A DNA stretch of 64,000 nt from Antedon mediterranea (Eukaryota > Echinodermata > Crinoidea > Comatulida > Antedonidae), in contig NC_092676.1 of NCBI RefSeq assembly GCF_964355755.1, forward strand, positions 13,438,288 to 13,502,287, in the 5' to 3' direction. Position numbers and translations under genes: made by a program. Below the pieces are notes generated by a model that saw only the letters and a list, made by a program, of their open reading frames with translations, was not told the origin of the DNA and did not search any database. Of the stretch, positions 25,301 through 33,781 are shown piece after piece (the stretch's first letter is position 1; every line of letters starts with the position of its first letter).

Positions 25301-27824
25301 ATTTACCTACCCTGTTTAATTCGATGTCTACCAGGTATGGCCTAACAACGCTGTGCGATATTGTTTTGCTTTTTTTTTGTTACTCCCATGGTCTACAAAA
25401 GACTTGTAGTCACGATTGTAGGTCTTGAGACATCTACAGGCTTGAGGAACATTGTTGGTTCTAATGTCATCTTGATTACAAAAACAATAGATGCAACTGT
25501 ACTTTCCTTTAAAAAAAATCAATTTTTAAATCTAAATAATATATATAGTACTTCAGTTTTGTGTAACAAATGCCAAACAATGAGAGCTAATAGCCAAAAT
25601 ATAAAAAAAATTGTATTGAAACTGGAAATTGTACTTACCATTTGGGCCAACAAGTCCATATACCTTTGACAAAAAATTATAATCCCCAAAAAAGAATAGG
25701 CGGATATTGTGAGTTCTGTAAAATGAGAAGTTATTTTCATTCAATTACCATGAATTCTAATTAATTACATTAATCATAATATTAAAGATATACAAATTAT
25801 GTAAAATTTTCAAATTAAGTTGCACATTATAATTATGTAGCTCTGCTATATACTTAAGTCAGTGTTACTCATTCCAATATTATACTACTGTATTTAATAT
25901 TACTGTTTGGTCTTTGGTGAGGTCCACTGGTTTCCATCTAAATCCATGACTTCATCAAGAACCAGTTTAAAGCCTTTTTCGACATTTACTATAAAATCTG
26001 GTGCTTGGAATGCCAAAATGACAATAATATTGTGCAGTGCATTGGGTTTAGGTAAACTGCAAATTTGAACTTCAAATTTAGTGGTATCACCACCCTTGTC
26101 TCCTCCAAACTTGAGAAATATGTCTCCATCTTTGAAGAAGTTCAATTCATCAGACCTACTAAATTTAAAATTGCTTGTTAATTTTTGGTACTTGATTATT
26201 TTGTTAAAAAATTAAATATAATTTAAGTCTTCCCTGACTAGATGTGTAATTATTTTATTCTTATATTTATACCACATGCGATCTATTATAGTATATATAA
26301 TTTGTGCCAATGATACAGTACTGATGTATGAAATAGGTTGGTTTAAAAAATAACAACAAAAAATGTTACATACATATCATATTTGTTTAGGTAGTCATAG
26401 ATTAGTTCTTTGATTTTGGTTAGTCGTACTACTGCAACCTCCTCCAAAACAAGACCTCCTATAGATGTGGCTCCATCTCGTTTGACAAACATGTATTCTA
26501 TAGAATCTACCATGTGATCACAGATAATCTGTTCTTGGCAAATGCGCATTTGCCTTTCAGAAGCCAAAACTCCTGGGCAAAATCTATATTTTTTTAAAAA
26601 ATGCATATACAGTACTGATTAATTATAGTTTTTATAGTTTTCTATAGTATTCTAAATTCAATTTTTAAAAAAGTAAACTGTTGACTGAATAATAGTAAAC
26701 AGTGGCTGTGTGGCCCGACGGAGGTCCACATACCCGACACGAAAAGCAATAATAAAATAAATTACCTCCGCAGTGCTCGTTGCTGGCTCCTATTTATGCG
26801 GCAGGCATTCATGATTGCCAAACATTTTAGGGGGTCCATTTTCTCTTCAGTACTTGTAACACTAACAGTTGTTGTGCACTCCGATTGTTTAACAATGTTT
26901 ATTGGCTGAATTTGATCAAATAAAATATTTGTATGATTTATCAAATAATAATGTATATGAGTGGATCAAGAGTGTAGGCCTACATTATGATAAATTTAAA
27001 TTAATTGTAATGGGTTAAAAAACTCACCCGTCCTCGAGTCATAAGTGACACTTTCTTATTATTCATAAGGTCTTTCCGTACTATGTTGTGTGCCATGCTT
27101 TTCAATTCTTTTGGCCAAACCTCATTTGTTTGGGCAGTACATGTAATTTCTTCAACTGCACTTACAATTTTGGTGAATGCCTGTTCTTTAAACGTTTTGC
27201 AAACATGATTGGGGGTTTCTGACCAAACTAATTGAATTTTACATTGTTTGCATTGCAAAGGGACTCGTTTAAGCGATTGTTCTACAATAAGTGGAACTGG
27301 TTTGAGATCTTGGTCACTGACAATTTTGCTGCACTTAAAACAATCAATTGATTCTCGTCCTACTGCTTTAAACAATTTTTTTATGCAAAATGTACAAACA
27401 AATTTTGACAAGGTGTCTGTTGGCTGTCAATTGACAACAAATTATTTCATATCTGACATTCATATACTTGATTATCGTAATTTTCACAAATTTTAAATTG
27501 AGGATTTAGTAGCAAGGGCTCATGGGTGGGAATAAAACTGCCAGTAGTATTGCTTCTGTTTTCGGGAAACTTGCATTTCTTCAGCCTTCGACCAGGTCTT
27601 GATTGTTGACTGAATAAGTAGCACGCTAAGCATTTGTCTCCATGGTCTTTGAAATTAAATAGTGTTATGTTGTGTCCACCAAGTGCGCTAACGTGACAGC
27701 TTGCACATAGCCACTTAAGATTTGGATCCAAATTATATTCATAAGTGTACTTTACATCTTTTATTTTAAATTTGTTTCCGCAACAGTAGCAAAGGGAACT
27801 TAATGCCCTTTCGTGAAACTCCAT
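22170..27824 (-). CDS. RAG1/Transib-like DDE transposase gene, 12 inferred exons
   Basis: Twelve minus-strand exons give about 835 residues. Exons (high to low coordinate): 27468-27824, 27028-27423, 26766-26905, 26374-26583, 25904-26158, 25639-25715, ~25331-25506, 23688-23814, 23196-23407, 22950-23093, 22604-22811, 22170-22384. GT/AG sites and codon phases agree at every junction except exon 7 to 8, where a short exon may be missing. The N-terminal third has many CxxC pairs. Candidate catalytic acids are D (26098-26100, in GGDKGGD), D (25682-25684, in FFFGDYNFL) and E (22236-22238, in AEQGGE). The second D is followed after 18 residues by CIYC, and an H-x4-H precedes the E by about 20 residues. 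These spacings match mouse RAG1 D708, C727/C730, H937/H942 and E962; D600 lies in a similar D-x2-G-D context. Related uncharacterised proteins occur in cnidarians and other marine invertebrates (recollection, unchecked). No RAG2-like partner, terminal repeats or target duplication were found. A premature TAG ends exon 12. Confidence 0.72.
22604..22811 (-). CDS. Transposase gene exon 11
   Basis: 208 bp, phase 0 to phase 1, acceptor TTTTTAG and donor GTAAGC. The helical peptide (FNIIKKLMDGVSMTLKQQIH and onward) includes HHCPTNC. It leads into the H-x4-H and catalytic Glu region in exon 12. Confidence 0.62.
22950..23093 (-). CDS. Transposase gene exon 10: YHGKSFVGNH motif
   Basis: 144 bp, phase 0 on both sides, acceptor TGTATAG and donor GTGAGT. 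It ends with IPRQQYHGKSFVGNHVYRAC, a motif I associate from memory with a family of uncharacterised invertebrate proteins. Spotless splice sites and phase argue that the gene was functional recently. Confidence 0.65.
23196..23407 (-). CDS. Transposase gene exon 9: helical insertion
   Basis: 212 bp, phase 1 to phase 0, acceptor ATCTCAG and donor GTCAGT. The product (GDHLADFEKSISEAAAHRNA, then a Glu/Lys-rich heptad-like stretch to KEREVKDL) is predicted to be a coiled coil. It occupies the position of the helical insertion between the second Asp and the Glu in DDE transposases. Confidence 0.62.
23688..23814 (-). CDS. Transposase gene exon 8: PALHISLG motif
   Basis: 127 bp, phase 0 to phase 1, acceptor TTTCCAG and donor GTAACT. 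It encodes VSIPALHISLGLFKKLYDML and then a helical stretch. The segment resembles RAG1 DALHCDIG, which likewise follows the zinc cysteines. A Helitron (23857-25115) lies in the intron just upstream. Confidence 0.67.
23857..25115 (+). mobile_element. Non-autonomous Helitron in an intron
   Basis: Starts TCTATATATAAATTTACG after an A (23856) and ends in a hairpin closing with CTAG (25112-25115) before a T, as expected for Helitrons, which insert between A and T. The hairpin has 13-bp arms (CTAGATGGTACGC, 25079-25091, and its complement, 25103-25115) around GAGCGAAGCGA. GAGAACCATC precedes it at 25057. No Rep/helicase coding is present. It holds an internal direct repeat of about 90 bp (around 23985 and 24516). 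It lies wholly within the intron between exons 7 and 8 of the transposase gene. Confidence 0.85.
25079..25115 (+). terminator. Helitron 3'-terminal hairpin
   Basis: Perfect 13-bp stem with an 11-nt GAGCGAAGCGA loop, closing at the terminal CTAG. In Helitrons such a hairpin marks the 3' end during rolling-circle transposition. It is not a gene transcription terminator. Confidence 0.8.
25331..25506 (-). CDS. Transposase gene exon 7: CxxC zinc pair
   Basis: Opens with KYSCIYC; the two cysteines (25493-25495 and 25484-25486) lie 19 and 22 residues after the second catalytic Asp, as in RAG1. A lysine-rich segment follows (SNKKKAKQYR). The 3' edge is uncertain. The only GT near the end, ACCTG|GTAGAC at about 25330, is in phase 2 while exon 8 needs phase 0, so a short exon is missing or damaged. 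Confidence 0.62.
25639..25715 (-). CDS. Transposase gene exon 6: second catalytic Asp
   Basis: 77 bp between acceptor TTTACAG and donor GTAAGT, phase 2 to phase 1. It encodes THNIRLFFFGDYNFLSKVYG followed by LVGPNG. The Asp at 25682-25684 is the presumed second catalytic residue. Gly-Leu at positions +9/+10 after the Asp matches RAG1 G717-L718. Confidence 0.72.
25904..26158 (-). CDS. Transposase gene exon 5: first catalytic Asp
   Basis: Encodes the start of the RNase H-like core. FLKFGGDKGGDTTKFEVQ carries the presumed first catalytic Asp (26098-26100) in a D-x2-G-D context like that of RAG1 D600. A KPNA segment and a hydrophobic strand follow. The donor CA|GTAATA at 25902-25903 keeps phase 2 with exon 6; a weaker GTGGAC site 19 bp upstream is also in phase. 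Confidence 0.7.
26374..26583 (-). CDS. Transposase gene exon 4
   Basis: 210 bp, phase 2 on both sides, acceptor ATATAG and donor GTATGT. The peptide starts FCPGVLASERQMR and ends KELIYDYLNKYDM. It leads directly into the presumed catalytic core in exon 5. The predicted fold is mainly helical; no named domain is recognised. Confidence 0.6.
26766..26905 (-). CDS. Transposase gene exon 3
   Basis: 140 bp, phase 0 to phase 2, from acceptor TTCAG (26906-26907 is the AG) to donor GTAATT. It encodes a short linker ending in a basic stretch (RINRSQQRALRR). No domain is recognised; the exon is supported by phase agreement with its neighbours. Confidence 0.55.
27028..27423 (-). CDS. Transposase gene exon 2: second cysteine-rich module
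   Basis: 132 codons in phase 0 on both sides, from acceptor GACAG to donor GTGAGT (27022-27027). CxxC pairs in FVCTFCIKK, DCFKC and QCKQCK, followed by HVC, suggest two zinc sites. The intron before it (27424-27467) is only 44 bp. A lysine-rich segment follows (LMNNKKVSLMTRGR). Confidence 0.62.
27468..27824 (-). CDS. Transposase gene exon 1: N-terminal zinc-binding region
   Basis: Begins with ATG at 27822-27824 (MEFHERALSSLCYCCGNKF). Cysteine pairs at CYCCG, WLCASC and CLACYLF suggest a zinc ribbon or treble-clef module. The frame stops soon after a GTATAT donor at 27466-27467, so splicing is needed to continue. An acceptor-like TATACAG just upstream of the ATG hints at a 5' non-coding exon. 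The gene lies divergently away from the LINE at 28479. Confidence 0.65.
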
Positions 27825-28478
27825 TACTGTATATGAAATAAAATATAATATAAAAGATATTAAATAAAAATAGCTCCGCAGCTTATCTGTGAAATATATT
27901 TGTAATTGTATGTGTAATTTTTATAAAGGCCTATAATAGCATAGTTACAGTAATGACTGTCACTCAGTCACACCAGCTAGCCTAAAAATGCACCAGTAAA
28001 GCAATAATTATTATTATAAACACATGCCATTAATTATTTGATAACAGTTATAATGATTCAATTTAGGATTAGGATAATTAAAGGTTTTACTACTACGAAT
28101 TTTCTATGTTTGGGCCTAGCTTCATCCTAGGCTTACATTACTGTCAAGTTTATCGCCGGCGTCAACGCACTTTCTAAGCCTATCGCCAAACCGTTTTCTC
28201 GCCGATAACAATAACAATGTATAAAGGGGTTGCAAAATATGCGAGTTTTACTAAAAACTGAACCAGGCTATATTAACATAACTTGTATTATTTTATTTAT
28301 ATAATAATGATGGCCTATATTCTAGTTCGTTCTTTTTCTAAAAAAATGAATTATATCCAAAAAATAAGTTAAGAATACAATGATATTTTCTACTTACGAT
28401 TGTTTACTATTTCATTACACAGTTTATATCGACTTCCTGGTTTATGTGTGGGAGATTATTTCAGTAAAATGGACAATA
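27825..28478. other. Intergenic DNA 5' of the transposase gene
   Basis: No coding or RNA gene is recognised between the presumed start of the minus-strand transposase gene and the 3' end of the LINE. It would hold the transposase promoter. A GC-richer patch with ATCGCC words lies at about 28150-28215. No RAG2-like gene is seen. Confidence 0.5.
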
Positions 28479-28697
28479 TTGATTGATTGATTTTATTCGA
28501 TATTCATACAATATACAATATATTAAAAGAATACCTGGATAACCCATTAAGTCGACAAAAAAGTAAACTTATTTCCAATGGGGTCCAATCCGTAATGACT
28601 GAAAAGTGAGTGGTTGGGCCTAGTACAATTATCATTAAGTATGACTCAGTAAAAATGAAAAAACAAGAAAATACATACAATATTAAAAATAACTTAA

Positions 28698-29822
28698 TTA
28701 AACTGAAATTCCAAGCTGTTCATTATTAAAATATTCTTTAAGTTTTATTTTGAAGGTTGAATTATTTTGTATTGATTTGAGTGAATTGGGGAGCCTGTTC
28801 CAGTCACGGATACCTAAGAAATAAAAAGTCGTATCATTAACGCCAGTAGCCTTAGGAGTGACAAAATTAAATGTTGTACCCCTGGTGAAATGGTTATGAT
28901 GATCAGAAATTAACAAAAAGTTATCCTTAAGGAAAGAAGGCGTATTAAAGTTATAACGAATTTTGTGAACATAATTTAATCTTAAAAACTTATTTCTGAG
29001 GCTGACATTAAGAAACCCAAGATCGGAAAGCTCTTTGGCACCTATGTGAGACCTCGGACCAACATTTAAAATGAAACGTGCCATCTTGTTTTGGGAAGTT
29101 TGTAATTTATGTTTAAGATTCTTATTGACACCGCCGTACCATGCCGAGGCAGAATAGTCAAATGTACATTGTATTAAAGCAGTGCTTAATAGTTTACGAC
29201 ATTTTTTATTCAAGCACGAACTTTGCCTATGTAAAAACTTCAACCTTGACTTAACTTTACTGATAACACTAGTTGCAATAATATCACATGATACATATTG
29301 GTCTAAATCAATACCCAAATATTTAACTTGCTTAGTACTTTTGATTCTACGGCCCATTAATTCTACAGAAAACTCTTTAACTTTGTTAAGCTTCGCTCTG
29401 CTACCAAAGATAATACTTTCGGTTTTGCCAACATGTAAAGATAATTTGTTTTCAGTTAACCAGTCCTGGCACTTAGCTAGGACAGTACTTAATTTATGAG
29501 CGATTTTGGTGGCATCGTGATGAGAATACAGAATCGTAGAATCATCAGCATAAAGCAATAATTGAACATCAGAATCAATACAAGAAGCAATATCATTTAA
29601 ATAACATAGAAAAAGAATAGGGCCCAAGATGCTACCTTGCGGTACACCATGAGTAACTATAAGAGGTTCAGAGCAGGTACCATTCACACTGACAACTTGT
29701 GTGCGGGTAGCGAGATAAGATTGAAACCAGTCAGTACACTTAAAACCCATGCATTTTAGCTTGTTAATTAAAATCACATGATCGACGGTATCGAAAGCTT
29801 TTTGTAAGTCAATTAGAACCAT
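28698..29822 (-). pseudogene. LINE reverse transcriptase, palm to C terminus
   Basis: 374 codons open from MVLIDLQKAFDTVDHVILIN. It has RT motif A (LQKAFD), motif B (GVPQGSILGPILF), the catalytic YADDS and a thumb region, then the C-terminal block ending FKIKLKEYFNNEQLG. This is the longest intact coding stretch of the LINE. It lacks its N-terminal part in the same frame, so it could not be made as a working enzyme. Confidence 0.85.
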
Positions 29823-30555
29823 TCCAGTAAGAAGGCCTTTGGACTTATTGTTTTTTTGGAAAGATACCTTTCAACTTGTATAGCTACAGATTTTTCAAGA
29901 ATCTTAGGTACCGTAGGCAGAATACTAATCGGCAGATAATTCTCAACACTTGTTCTAGTATTTTTCTTAAATAGTGGGTTAACTTTAGCAGTTTTAAGAT
30001 CATGAGGAAAACAATTAGTTTTAAACGAAAGGTTAATGATATGAGCTATCGGTTCAGCCATGATTATCGCACCGTCGCGTAAAAATCTTGAGGGAATATT
30101 ATCTAGACCGACGCTTTTGTTTACATTTAGGCTTTCGAGTTGAGTTTTAACAAATTCTATGGTAACAGGCTCCAGCTTAAACATTTTTACTTTTGATTTA
30201 ACGTAGTATTTATGAAGATCGTAACTGGACATGGTGAAAAAACCTATGCATTTTGGGAGTTTTTTGACGAGTGTTGACGCAACATTCGTGGAAAACTCAT
30301 TAAAACGAGAGGCAACGCCTTTTGGACAGAAAGTTTGTTTACCATTGTCATCGAGAACGATTTTAGTGTTTGTTTTACATTTCTTCTCGTATCCGAGCTG
30401 TTTGAGGGTTTTCCATAATTTTTTAGGGTTGTCTTTATTTTCATCAATCTTATTGAGAAAATAATTAGATTTAGCTTTTTTGATCAGCCACTGAGCTTTG
30501 TTCCTAGAGGCACAATAATATTTGTATATATCTAGATTAGTTTTATCTTTCTTGA
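29813..30555 (-). pseudogene. LINE linker and N-terminal reverse transcriptase
   Basis: A frame open from about 30555 covers the endonuclease-RT linker (KLWKTLKQLGY, MSSYDLHKYY) and the RT fingers: KSVGLDNIPSRFLRDGA, FPHDLKTAKVNPLFKK, PISILPTVPKILEK. After VERYLSKK the frame shifts at a poly-A run near 29850. The segment that normally leads to RT motif A (QSGFR-type region) is absent. Confidence 0.8.
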
Positions 30556-30635
30556 ATTTTTTTTAAAGTGTGTCTCTTACTTTGATTTCATTAGCAATTA
30601 CGGAGGTAAACCAGGGTGCTATGTTTTGTTAAAGT

Positions 30636-31376
30636 CTAACTTTTTTGTATTGGCGCTATTGAGTCGATCACCTTAATGATGATATCTTTAAGAGTTAACC
30701 ACGCGATATTTACATCGTCATTATTAGTGACAACAAACCAATCGATATCATTAAGTGTTTCAAGATAGTTATTTACATTATAGTTTTTTAAAGATCGTAA
30801 TTTAGCGGAGTTGTGTTCATTTTTATGAACATGAGACTTAGGTATTTTTCTAGTGCAATAAATAAGAAAATGGTCACTAAGGCCAATATTAATTACTCCA
30901 GATTGCTTCACATTATTTTTTACATTAGTAACAATGTGGTCCAAACATGAGCTAAAGTCACCAAGAACATAAATTTCACTACTCTCTTTGATTTTTGATA
31001 CAGATTCTTCAAAGTTGTTCAGAAATAAAGATACATTCTGTTTTGGTGGGCGGTAGCATGTACCAATCACAATTTCCTTTGAACGAGGCAGATATATATT
31101 TATCCAAATTGCTTCAAAACCGTCGATTTCCAGATCATTTCTACGTGTGAAGGCGCGATCATTTTTTACGTAGATAAAAACTCCACCACCAGACCGGTTT
31201 CTGTCCTTCCTGAGCGCTGTATATCCATCAATTTTGATCTCGTTATCGGTGATGGATTCGTCCAGCCACGACTCGCTGATGGATATAACAGTAGCTTTGG
31301 TCTTTGATGCGATGTTCCTTAGTTCAGACATTTTATGAACTAATGACCGCGCATTGAGGTGAACAAAATGTAGGCC
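30636..31376 (-). pseudogene. LINE AP endonuclease, internally deleted
   Basis: The readable peptide runs from HLNARSL (upstream of the first Met at 31331) through ISESWLDES, GGGVFIYVK, TCYRPP and LGDF to GLSDHFLIY. The catalytic Asp-His pair of the SDH motif is present. Between LGDF and the LDHI segment the usual spacer is missing (SSCLDHIV follows directly), so the fold cannot be complete. A frameshift or stop near 30636 separates it from the RT part. Confidence 0.8.
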
Positions 31377-31390
31377 TTTGTTAATTTCGT

Positions 31391-31650
31391 TTATTTATTA
31401 ATTTATATTAAAGAAACAAAAAAATATTGATTTTTTAATTGAACATAAACTTTTTTAATCGTTTGGTTTTGTATAAAATGTGTTTTCTACATAAAAACTA
31501 ACGGTAGCAAAATTTAATTTGGCGTTCGCGAAATAATGGTTTGTAAACAAAATTCATAAGTTCGCGCGGATCGGAGAGCGTCGTCTGCTAACACTGAAGG
31601 CGCTTTACTTTTTCTGATATCTTAACACTAGTTGAAACAGCTGTGTTGTC
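31391..31650. other. Low-copy DNA between LINE and satellite
   Basis: About 260 bp with no recognised gene, including a GC-richer patch (TCGCGCGGATCGGAGAGCG). It ends where the 186-bp satellite resumes at CGAATTTTCGAAATTGG. It is not an inverted copy of the left edge of the insert at 20972. Confidence 0.5.
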
Positions 31651-31830
31651 GAATTTTCGAAATTGGAAATTTTGTCAATTTTTCGAAAAAATTCCTATGG
31701 TCTCCTGCAGGAAAATTTTCGAAAAATGGCCAAATTTCAACCCTTTTATTTTTTGACATAATTCGCGTTACTATGGCTCTATAAGATGATGTTAGCAAAA
31801 TATATCTGTATAAATGGCAATATTACAGCA
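31651..31830 (+). repeat. Single 186-bp satellite monomer
   Basis: One plus-oriented monomer lies between the transposase/LINE block and the second Helitron, showing that both insertions went into the same satellite array. It ends exactly at ATTACAGCA, and the missing continuation of that monomer is at 33089. Confidence 0.9.
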
Positions 31831-33088
31831 TCTATATATACATTATGGTTAATTCTGACATAGGCGAGCACAATGCAAAAACTTCGGTACAAATCTCTGC
31901 CTTGGATACCTACCTTATCTATCCGAGATGTACCGCGAAACGTAGATTTGATAACATTAGTGTTCACGCCGACGCTATTGTTCCATATTTTTATCTTAGG
32001 AAGATATTATAAAGAGTTTTTTAACAACATTTATGATTTCAACATTAGCTTTTCCTCTCAATTTCAATTCTTCCCGGTCAAAGTAATATCCGGGTTTAAG
32101 ATAAGTTCACCTTACAACAACCTGGTTTCAAATATTATTTTCTCTCTTTTAAACACAAAGGAGCAGTTAAAATAATAGATTTGACCCTAAAGGTGACAGG
32201 AAACAGGCACTTTCCATCAATCAATACAGTGTCCCTTTGGAAGACGAAAAACAAATCAGATAGTAGGAGTGCAGCTTAAGTTGGCCATTAGTCATAGCCA
32301 TTTCAGTTTTTTGTTTATTTTAAAACATACCACGCGTGTGTGAAGGTACAGTAGTTAAATTATACTGCAAATTAATAAAGATCAAATTAAATATACGTCA
32401 TAAAGAATCAGAATATATTGTGGGGAATAGTATTATAAAATTACATAGGGAAATTTGATGATAAGACATTTTTCGAGTGAAATCCCGATAGCTGAGTTTT
32501 ATTGAGGAAGATTGCAGGAATAACTGTAGGCTATCTTCCTGTGTCCCATTAGGACCGAGATGTCTGCCCATGTTGCAAGCCGTAATGTCTTCTTTCTTGG
32601 GCCCACTCTGTTACGGCAGTTTCAAAAGATGATTAAATTAAATAATGTATTAATAATTATTAGGATGGTATTCATTTGAATAAACGCCTCTCCAATAAAA
32701 CATCACTTTGAATAATAAACCCCCCCCCCCCCCAACATTTGTTATTCTTTTTTACCACTTTTCATATCTACTGTATTAGAGGATTTCATTTGATTATAAA
32801 TGTTACCATATTATTAAAACTAAAAAATTTAACATATATCCCTCGAATAAGCACCTCCCTCAAATGACCTCCGCCTCCCCAAAGGGCCCTACCAAACAAT
32901 AAAAACTATACTTGAAAATGTTATTAATCATCTAAAACACTGTGAAACAAAGTAGTTTAGTTTTACGAATGTCAAGCATTTTCAATAATGGTAACCGACA
33001 GAAAACGTATAAGGAGAACATTATCATTCCGAGAACCATCATCTACACTTCCTAGAGGGGGAGCGAGCGAAGCGAGCTCACCCTCTAG
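31831..33088 (+). mobile_element. Non-autonomous Helitron with an exact empty site
   Basis: Begins TCTATATATACATTATGG immediately after an A and ends CTAG (33085-33088) immediately before a T. The flanks, ATTACAGCA and TAATTATTTAATTTT, join to form an ordinary 186-bp monomer. The 3' hairpin (33052-33088) has 8-bp outer arms CTAGAGGG/CCCTCTAG, inner GAGC/GCTC and the same GAGCGAAGCGA loop as the Helitron at 23857. GAGAACCATC lies at 33031, the same distance from the end. The length is 1258 bp against 1259 bp for the other copy, yet internal sequences differ. A run of 14 C lies at 32720-32733. No Rep/helicase is present. Confidence 0.9.
33052..33088 (+). terminator. Helitron 3'-terminal hairpin
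   Basis: Stem CTAGAGGG plus GAGC, with one G-A mismatch, around GAGCGAAGCGA, closing on the terminal CTAG. It is the counterpart of the hairpin at 25079-25115. The outer stem sequence differs in both arms, so the pairing is conserved rather than the bases. Confidence 0.8.
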
Positions 33089-33689
33089 TAATTATTTAAT
33101 TTTAAAAAGTGGAAAATGTTGCCATTTTTCGACCCTTTTATTTTTTTGACATAACTAGCTGCTATGTCTCTATAAGAAGATGTTAGCACAATATATGTGC
33201 ATAAATGGCAATATTATAGCAGAATTATTGAATTTTAAAAAGTGGAAATTTTTGCCATTTTTCGAAAAAATTGCCAAATTTCGACCCTTTTATTTTTTGA
33301 CATAACTCGTTACTATGGCTTTATAAGATTATGTTAACACAATATGTGCATAAATGGCAATATTATAGCCTAATTATGAATTTTAAACGGTGGACGTTTT
33401 GGTTAATGTTAGCAAAATATATCTGTATAAATGGCAACATTATAGCATAATTTTCGAATTTTGAAAAGTGGAAATTTTTGCCATTTGTCGAAAAAATTCC
33501 TATGGTGTCCCAAAGAAAAATTTTCGAAAAATGGCCAAATTTTGACCCTTTTATATTTTGACATTACTAGTTACTATGGCTCTATAAGATGATGTTAGCA
33601 CAATATATTTGCAAAAATGGCAATATTATAGCATAATATTTGAATTTTAAAAAGTGGAAATTGTTTCCATTTTTCGAAAAAATTCCTAT
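33089..33689 (+). repeat. 186-bp satellite, plus orientation
   Basis: About three diverged plus-oriented monomers. The block ends inside a monomer at TCGAAAAAATTCCTAT, where one 88-bp unit begins. Confidence 0.92.
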
Positions 33690-33781
33690 TCACACAAAAA
33701 ACATCAAATTGCACAAAATAGCTTAATATCGTGTTTGAAAACGTTTTAAACCATTTTGAGCATGTCGATAAAACTTTTCAC
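33690..33781 (+). repeat. Lone 88-bp satellite monomer at an inversion point
   Basis: A single diverged 88-bp unit (CACACAAAAAACATCAAATTGC to GATAAAACTTTTCACA) separates plus-oriented from minus-oriented 186-bp satellite. Confidence 0.93.

Larger units (their letters stand above)
28479..31390 (-). mobile_element. Decayed L2/CR1-like LINE
   Basis: A minus-strand non-LTR retrotransposon with an APE-type endonuclease, a reverse transcriptase and a short 3' tail of ATCA repeats (28479-28491). The ORF is broken by frameshifts and by deletions in both the endonuclease and the RT. The RT core (LIDLQKAFDTVDH, VPQGSILGP, YADDS) and a C-terminal WNRLPNSL block are typical of the L2/CR1/Rex group. No ORF1 is visible; the 5' end is probably truncated near the endonuclease start (HLNARSL at about 31376). 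Confidence 0.88.

Noticed and set aside
22170-27824. ProtoRAG cassette with a convergent RAG2-like gene
   Set aside because: No kelch-like coding sequence lies on either strand within 5 kb of the transposase gene.
20972-31650. The whole block as one transposon with terminal inverted repeats
   Set aside because: The left edge TGTAGCGCCCCCAAC has no inverted match near the right edge, and about 17 bp of satellite is missing between the flanks, so no clean target site is seen.
31779-32175. Open frames on both strands across the Helitron start
   Set aside because: They cross or hug the Helitron boundary, show no recognisable domain, and overlap on opposite strands.
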